From Tubulanus polymorphus (lineage: Eukaryota > Nemertea > Palaeonemertea > Tubulaniformes > Tubulanidae), in assembly GCF_964204645.1 (NCBI RefSeq), contig NC_134028.1, forward strand, positions 22,478,153-22,542,152: a DNA stretch of 64,000 bases, in the 5' to 3' direction. Within the stretch, counting starts at the first letter, position 1. Every line of letters begins with the position of its first letter. The position numbers were made by a program, and so were the translations under genes. Shown here one piece after another: positions 51,101-60,100 of this stretch. The notes beneath the pieces are model-generated. The model was not told the DNA's origin. It did not search any database and was given only the letters and a program-made list of their open reading frames with translations.

Positions 51101-54100
51101 TTTCGTTAGCCATCATTCTACTGTTCGTCACTCTAGGTATCATTAAAGGGCTTGCTGTTTCTTTTTCCGGATTACGGCGTTCAAACATCCGGCCATCCTT
51201 AGCTGTTATACATTTAGTACATTATTTCTATCTGAAAATAGAAATTTTTTGATGATTTTATTTCTAAATCAAGCACCTTCATTTCACTGAGGTACTGCAT
51301 TCCTTTCGCAATCTGCCAGGCGAATGAGATCAGATCACGTGACGTGACGATGTAGTCGCTGATTTGTCCGTTTGCTACCGCCGCAGCGGCATCTGGCGGC
51401 AGCGGTTGAGATCGTTTTCCCATGTACAAGAATTCGACGTTTCGATTTTTTCGCAGGTAACTTCTGAGAGACCCGTGTTCGCAGTGTTCTACTATCAGAT
51501 ACAATGGACCTGGAAAAATAAACCCATCCGTTATCATTCTGGGTTCCCCAATCGCCACTTTGAGCACAGTCCATCCATACTCCCTCGACAGGGATTCGAA
51601 CCAGATGGCATCGAAATAAAAATTCTTAGTAAAAAAGTCCGGTTTAGTGAGCTCTACGCCACCTACCGTCGTTCGTGCAAGCTCCCAGCAATTTGATGAC
51701 GTTGGGATGAGAGACGTCTTTGAGTAAATTATATTCTGATAACAGATCACGGAATTCGGACATAGTCGCACAACCTACAACAATGACAATACATCAACAA
51801 GAGTCCGTAATCGCTCTTGCAGGTGCCTCACGTGCCCGTACATAAGGTACTGAAAAAATCTTAATTGCTCATCTTCTTGTAGAAAGACAGAACCGGTTTA
51901 GAAGGGCGTTAGAAAATGTTTTGATGTTTTGTGAGGCAGATTTTCTGAATATATTTTCCAAGAACACTAAACCCGATAGGTTTTTGAGTGAGGGTCGAAG
52001 GTAGCCCTTGTCCTTCAAATGAAGTATGACGTTGGAAAAAGGCTTTTTAATTTTTGGTGTGGTAGTCACAATTGGAACGTGGATCTGCCTTACAGATTTA
52101 CGACGAATTCTAAAAGAACCAATCCGCTTACTCTTGAGCATTTTCACGGCGACGATACAGTGTGATTTAGGACCGTTCAACCCGTAAGCGTCCGCCTGAA
52201 CTACCGTTCCGAATTCTCCTTCTCCTAACGTGCAACGGAGCACGAGATTCTTCCTCGGAAATTCCCACTTCGGATCAGTCTAGAAATGAGAAATACCGCT
52301 TCGTAAGAACAAACTTATCATGAAATTATTTCGATCATAGAAACGACTAGTCGACACAAGATTTGTAATGATGTGGAATGCATTTTTAAAGAAACGACCG
52401 CACTACGATGACGCGGGTTGTACCGTAAATGATAAGTGGTCTAGGTTCTTCCCTACCCTTCCTTTAGATAAGCTAAGGATCTTTTGCGTACTGGTCTTGA
52501 TAATAGGGAAGTTTCCAGTTTCCAGGCGCCATTTTGAGGTGGTCCCGCGGGTCCCGCATTGTTGGAAAGATTTTCACATTTTTTGAACTAAAACCTCTAG
52601 CGCGATTTGTCATTCATCCCTCTTTTGTCACAAAGATTTAAGTGGTATATCGTTAGAAAGGTGACCGTTTCTACTTTCTGGTGGTGTTTTATTATTTCAT
52701 TTTTCTCGGCTGCAACAATCGAACACAGTTACAGTTTTTTAAAAATACGTCACTTTTAGGATGGTGCCTAACAAAAACTGTGGTAATTTTGCGTCATCGG
52801 CTGTAACTTTTTCATTTTTCAAGATACAATTTAGAATTTCTCACTGAAGATAGAGTTTTATCTGAGGATTGAGTTTTTAAGGATTCGAATCCGGGTGGCG
52901 ACAGGATTTATCACAGGCCGTAACAGAGATGATAGAACTATCGTATCTTACCGGTACGCCTTGGCTTATAAGCTGCGCCGTCCATTCTAACGACTGGGCG
53001 GCCAGGCTGTTCGATGACGGTTGCAGCTCGGTGGTTTGTTCCTGCGCGTGTTGATGGGCGTGGTCGGTACGGGGCTCGATATAGTCAGACGGTATCGCGT
53101 TCAAAGACACGGCGCTGGACACGTGCTTCATATCTTCGGCTTTACGGACTCTGTGCATGTGTATCATATAAGCCAAAACGCCGACTAGTATCAACATGAA
53201 CACAGAGCCGATACACAATCCAATCACTGTTTTACACGTTTTATCACAATTGTCATGATTTACATAATCTGAAAGTTGAAATAACGCGGTAATATTCACC
53301 CCGTAAATGCGCGGCATGAAGGCAAACAATGCGACGAGAAGTCAGGCTAAACCATCTTCCCAGGCAGGGATTCGAACCTGATGACATTGCTAGACTCGCC
53401 ACGGTACGAAACCTTACCACACTTGCCCGAGTGCGCAGCTACACGCACAACTTAGATGGTATCATTATTAAAATAAATCCGTTTTTATTTTAGCCCGGGT
53501 TTTCCATTCAAAGTTTTCTGTGAAATTTGCCCGAGCGATTATATACAACGGGCAATCTGATTCGTGCGGCAAGTTTTTTTTACGGCCAGGGTTTCGTACC
53601 GTTGCTGAGTTTAACGATACCACCAGGTTCGAGTCCCTGCCGAGGGAAGATGGCAAAACAGGCAAACTTACTTTTCAGTGTATCGCCATCTAACGACGAG
53701 CCAGAGGCGGGAAACGAGCCGTTCTCGTCGAAACTAGGCACGTTATAGCGAACAGCTACAGGCGGGATGCTGAGCGGACTGGCCGTACTAGTGGTCGTTA
53801 TAGGATCATCACCGCACTCGCACGTTACGCAATTGCACGACTCCTTCTCGTAGCATCTACATCCGTCCGACGAATTTCGCCGGGCGTCCGAGTCATCGTT
53901 TTTACCTGCGAAATAAAGTACAGATAGCTATACAAAATTTCTTAGAGCGTTCTCATCTCTAACAAAGAGCCACGAAAGGTTTTTTAGATACCGAACCAAC
54001 CCCTGAATTCCAGCAGTTTGTATCGTCTAAAATATTACATACTCATTCGACAGTTCCTCATATCCTTATAGTCATCTTCGAATACGGAACCATGGTAGGC

Positions 54101-57100
54101 ACATTCAGACTATTACACTTTCAATCAACCTTTTTAGTATCTAGTTTTTTTTTTTGATAAAGTAAATAATGCGTGGTTTTGCACCATGTAAATGACTAAT
54201 TTTCCATAACCCTTAGAAGTATAAGGGCAACCGCACTGATACGTACTCGGTTTGGCACAGTCTTGAGGACATAGTTTCGGGAACAATTCCTCGAGTTCAT
54301 CACAGACACCATCAGGACAGTACGTGGCACTAGGGGTACACGTAGATAAGCCAGATTCCAATCCATCTTTTATCATACATCGACCGCGTTTAGCACCGTA
54401 TCCGCAGTCAGTCTCACAACTATCACGAGTTTGAAACGCCGAACAACTCACTTCTGTAATCGAGCAAGCGATATCATTATGAGAGTTAGTCAACCGTTTG
54501 ACGATAGTTATGAAGAAAGAAAATTAATTTTGACTATCATAAGAACTGTTTCTACAGGATGTTTTGTGCTATGGGAATTCTGTTTATTATAATTATCACT
54601 GGAATAGATTAATGTTATAATAGGGATGCATGAAATACTGGGATTTTATTGATCTGTTGCGTAAGCAAATATATGTTAATGGTATGATAATGAAACAAAT
54701 GTAATCCTCTCTAGTAGACCTTTGTGTCCAAAAAGATACAAGAGTTCCACCAATAACTGATGAATAAGCGAGATTTACAAAGCAAAGAAAGCCGTTTGAA
54801 AGTTCCTACCACAATTTTCAATGTAGACTTCAGTATCATCAGTAAACATTACTGAAACCATTATATCCTCGGACACGGTGCCATCCGTCACGTTGACCCA
54901 CAAATACGTCGTAGGCGTTTTCATATTGCGTAAACTAACGTCGTTTTTTATGTAAATAGTTCCCGTACGCGGAGTAATACCGAATATCAGGTTACTGCCG
55001 TCGATGTCGGCTCCCGTGCCGAGAATCTGGAAGTTCTTACGCCGTTTGTCGTACTTTTTCTTCGTCAGTTTGCCGACGTCGTAGACCTAGATATGAAGCA
55101 GGTTTATTTTAAAGAGATTTCAAAACTCGCACGAAGCCGATTCAGTTTATCGAGTCTTCCTCGGATATTAGACAGTGATTGTAGTCGAATGAAACACCAT
55201 AATCCGTGTACACTGTAGATAATCGAAGAAGTCCCACAATTCGAATTTTGATGCGATATAATCAATTGAAACGAAACCACAACGTTTCGGCTGTTGACTA
55301 ACAGCCATCATCAAGTGGCTGTTAGTCAACAGCCGAAACGTTGTGTGGTATCGTTTCCATGAAATCATACCGTAAAAAGATTCGAATTTTGGGACTTCTA
55401 TGATTATTCGACAGTGCGTTGTGAATTGATTGAGCCGATTTTAATCTCAGCGAGCAATATCCAGGAAAAATTTATAGCATAATCCTGGAAATTGATCGAG
55501 TAATCTGTAACGATTCGATCATGTGGTCACTTCAGTCGACCAACTGGTTGATGTTGCTTCAGATGTATATTCGATTTTGCGGTGCCATCAGACTCTATCA
55601 TACCGATTATTTGAATATCTAACAATTACAGTAATCTTTTTCGGAGCTTTCAAATTAGGATAGCACTACGATGAACCGAAACTATACATGGCACGATTCA
55701 AACAGCGTTTAAAATGAATCGAGATACGAATGAAGATGTCTTACCCTTGAATACCTCGCGGCTGAGTTAAAAACCGTCGGTCCAGCCTTATTCAGGGATA
55801 TCTTCGGTGCTGAGAATTTCTGCGGGTCCGGTGCCGGGTACGGATCCAACGTGCCATCGAAATCACCGACACGTCTTCCGACCGGGCGATCGACTATAGT
55901 TCGGGATGAACCGGGCTTCGGCATCGGACGATCGACCGGGACCGGGGCGGAAACAATCGGCGCCCTCTGGCGGGGAAACGTGCTCTGGTCGACCGCTCTC
56001 GTGTTTGTCTTGGGTACGTTCTTCAGGTGTGAGAAATTCAAACGCGCTTTTGCCTGTAAAATTAGCCACAAAGTGACATTATGATCGTCTGTTAAGGAAA
56101 AAAATACGAACAGAAGATAGGTACATTCTTGCACGCTTGAAGCACGAATTATGATAACCGAATATGATTTGGAATAGAATACAACAGAATAGTTTTATTT
56201 CTCTCTTACCAAACGTTGGTAAATAGAGGTTACAAGAATTCATACCAATAGAAATGTATATTTTCAAAACTTAACGAAGAGAATCAGGAAACCACAAAAT
56301 ATACATAGAACTGACATGTAATTTACTTGAGAAACTTGAGGACAACATTAATACAAATCTAGTGAGTTTAATTAGGGTGATGTTATTTACAGCGTTTCAA
56401 GTTGTTGTAAAATGTTAACAGTTGCTAACAGTTTTACGTCTATTTACATAAACGCAACACATAGTAACGCCGTCTGGTGGTGTGTACCGGTACCTCATTG
56501 TCTTTCGTTTAAATCTCACGTATATTTAACTATCATCCTCCGCTCCGCATAAAAAGGGTATTTCAATTTCTTTCGAGCTCGGTGTTCGCGTGACGCCGGG
56601 CGATCTTAGCAGCTGCGAGGAGCCGTGTTATCAGCACCAGCCACGCATACTGACACAACTCGTGAATTCAACCCCGGTTACCAGACACGCATTTCATTTT
56701 CTGAAGTTCGTCGTACGTTTTTTCGGTCCGAACTCGACGGCAATTCTTTTTAATACATGACGTCCAGCTTTTTGGTTTAATCGCGTCGTTGTGGTTTTCA
56801 TAAGCGTCAAACGGTATATGTTGGGTGTCGAATCAAGAATCGATTGACAGTAAAAGTACGATGGTTGAAACCAAATTTTTGTACCATACTATCATTTCGC
56901 TCTATTGGTTAGAAACCCATGAGGTGTTGTTCTCAAAATTCAATATACGAAAAAAAACCCGCAAATACGGAGAAAGTAATGACGCATTGTCTCAATTCTG
57001 AGAGCTATTTTCAAGTTACTGATTGGTTATAGTTAGGAATTTGTCTCTAACACTGACTGGCGAACAAAGTATGACGTCAAGCCTGACGTCTATTGGGTAG

Positions 57101-60100
57101 AAACCCACGAAGTGTTTTTCTTCGTTTTTTTCATGAAAGCTATTTCAAAATTTTTTTTTTCATAAGTCGAGGTCACGAACGCATTCGCGCGGACCGGACT
57201 CTGGCAGTTTCATTTTTCATGAGAGCCATTTCAAAAGTTTTTTTTTTATAAGTCGAGGTCACGAACACATTCGCACGGACCATACTCTGACAGTTTCATT
57301 AACCCCTCTCGAGGCCCGTGCCGAGGGGAAGGGGATTCGGGGGTAGCGACGAACCCCCGCCGGATTTTCATAGAATACCATCAAAAAGTGTGAGATTTGG
57401 TCAAGATTTATCGATGTTAGGATACAATTTTCATGTTTTCCTTGGAAAATGGAAAGTAATTCATTCTCAAATGATTTGCTCAGGTACCCGGACACTTCAT
57501 ATTATATTCCAAATATACAAGAATAATAATAGTATATAAGAATAATAACGGAGATAACAAATACGTAAACATGTTATTTTACTTGAGAAATTTGTGGCCA
57601 ACATTTACAAATCTAGCAAGTTTAATTAGGATGATGTTATCTACAGCAATTTAAGTTACTGTGAAATTTTAACACGGTTAGGTCTAAGGTGTTAGGAAAG
57701 CCATCATCAGGCGTACTGTACGCCTGATGATGGCTAACAGTTGTTAGCCGAAACGTCGCTCCTCAAATACAATCATTCTGATATAGAATTTTTTTCAATT
57801 TTGGCTTTGTTTTTTGGGGATTTCTCTCGTCATCATCATACACGGATATTGTGTATCTTCTCGTTAGAAAAGTTCTTCGTACATTGTTTAATTTGGAACA
57901 TCCAAAAAGAAAAAGGAATTCATCGCCGATTTTATGAAGACTTCAATATGTACAAAATGATACGTGCGTTTCTATCAATATTAACATCGCTAAGTTCCCG
58001 AATCATACCCCAGATCCGCTCCTGAAAAGTAACTAAGATATCTAGTAGCGCCTTATAATGCGTGTGTGTATACCTACCAATCGTTTAGCCGTTTCACCCG
58101 GTCTGACCCGCAGAGTCGTATCATTAAAAACGACCGTTATCGAATAGTCTTTCAGATTTTTCTTCAGCGTGCCGTTTCGGAGGACAACATCTTAAATTTT
58201 TACAAAAAATGTCTTGAAAATAACTGCCCGGATTCAGTAAATTGAATAATTTCTTCAACTACAAAAAAGTGGAATTGAACGTACTTGCAACTATGAACTG
58301 ATTTTTCGTTCCCTGCATCAGCAATCCTTTCCGGATTTCGAACAGGTTTTCTTTGTCGTTTTCAATCTTGAAAGTGTAGTTATCGTTGCCGACTCTGTCT
58401 CTATCCGACACAACTACTGCCCAACGATTCTGAAACGCGAACGCGATGAAACAGTAAATAAAATCGATGAGATCGATTCGCTTTCACGAATTAAGAGCAG
58501 ATATCGAACATCTTAATCGACTCGGCCACTGCCAGAAAAGAGGGTTTTGCATCGGAGCGGGGCATAACAATATTTACGCCGCGACAACCGGGCCGTCAGC
58601 TAGCGCCCTCTTAGCCAGCGGGCGCTGCTGTTTGTAACCGCGTCTATCATTGGCTACACTGTTCTGCCAATCACAGACAACTTCCGGGTCATTCTTTCTG
58701 TTACAGGCGCCACAACAATAGGTTTGCTTTGAGAATTTTACCCTTTTATGATTACCTTTAATGGTGGTATGTCAGACTCTTGAAATTTCTGCGGTTTTCC
58801 CTTGATATAAAACAACGGTTCGTTATCGTTTATGTCTCCGATGTTGACGCTGATTGGTTTAGTCGTAATCGCGCGAGTTCTGCCGTTGAAACGGATCGTG
58901 CAGACGACTGTGAATTTATAGTACGACCGCACGCTCCCGGACTGCATGTCATCCTCTTCTTCACCGTCGTTCTCCTCCTTTTCACAGTCGAGCGCCCGCG
59001 TGACCATCATTTCGGACGTGCTGTTCGCTATGCTGAATATTGCCGCGGCTTTTACGTTACGATAATCTGAAATTACATAGATTACTATCATCCTTAATGG
59101 TTATTTGGAAACTTCAACGCTACTGCGGCCATTGAGGATCCACTCATGGTAAGCGATAATCCAACAGGTGTCGCTAGTATGCATTCGGGCAACGACACTT
59201 GGATATGACCATCCTCGTTTGCCAGGGTTTGATTGCCGCCCGCCGAAGCTTACGCCAACAATAACTCCGGTCACGAACCCTTCATCGGTCTACTACATTG
59301 CCCAAGATTTCTTGGGCGGATAGGTTGCCGCTAAGCGGCCACCAGTCTATATACATGCCAATCAGCGGCAATCTGTCCGCCCAAGAAATCATGGGCAATG
59401 TAATAGACCAATGAACGGTTTGCGGCCAGGGTTTGTGTTGGCGAGAGCTTTGGCTGGCGTCAATCAAACCCTGACAAACGAGGATGGGATATCACTAAAA
59501 TAATATTGGCATAGGATACAATGGTGATAGGATACAATTACGACGTGTGCACTGGGGCCAGGCAGGGGTTCGTGCAGTGGAAGGTCTCACGAAGCCATAG
59601 GGTTCGAATCCCAGTCGGCGAGTGCCTGCCGGATTGATACCGCGTTACGTTACCGCCTTCCTTACCTGCCAATATCGAATACGTAGTCGTCCATCTTGGA
59701 CAAATTCTCGCCAGAAAAGCCGATCTGAAACGAGTGAAAATGGCGAACGTTCCGTTCTCGAGAATGTGATACTGGGACGGACCATCGTCGAAACAGAATC
59801 GTTGTTTCAGTCGTTTGATCGTGCTGTGACACGCTTCCGATACTTTAATGTCGTCCAGTTCCAGGTGCACTTTAACCTTGGCTACGGCCGTTATCTTTTG
59901 GCCAGTCATTCTGGACATGCATTGAGCGGTGAGGTTCATGTTGAAAACCAAAGCAGTACCTAGAAATATAAATTTGTCCATAGTATAGACACGAAACGAG
60001 TTTTGTTTTTCAGTAGCGAATTTCTGACTTTGTTTCGGAATTTACCTAGAATTGGCTACATTTTTGTGCTACATCACGAGTCGATAAAAGTGATTGGAAA

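Larger units (their letters stand above)
56054..58077 (-). other. RET intron 6 (2.0 kb)
   Basis: Lies between exons 6 and 7. It contains the 85-bp tandem duplication (57131-57299) and the hairpin element at 57691. I found no additional exon; the flanking phases join directly. Confidence 0.7.

Noticed and set aside
51869-52131. Continuation of the RET exon 12 open frame beyond the splice site
   Set aside because: After MLKS the sequence loses all kinase similarity, while the exon at 51774-51667 continues the kinase in the correct phase.
58600-58690. CCAAT-like motifs (ATTGGCTAC, CCAATCACAG) suggesting an internal promoter in RET intron 4
   Set aside because: AGCGCCC...GGGCGCT next to them looks like a short inverted repeat, and nothing else supports a transcription start there.
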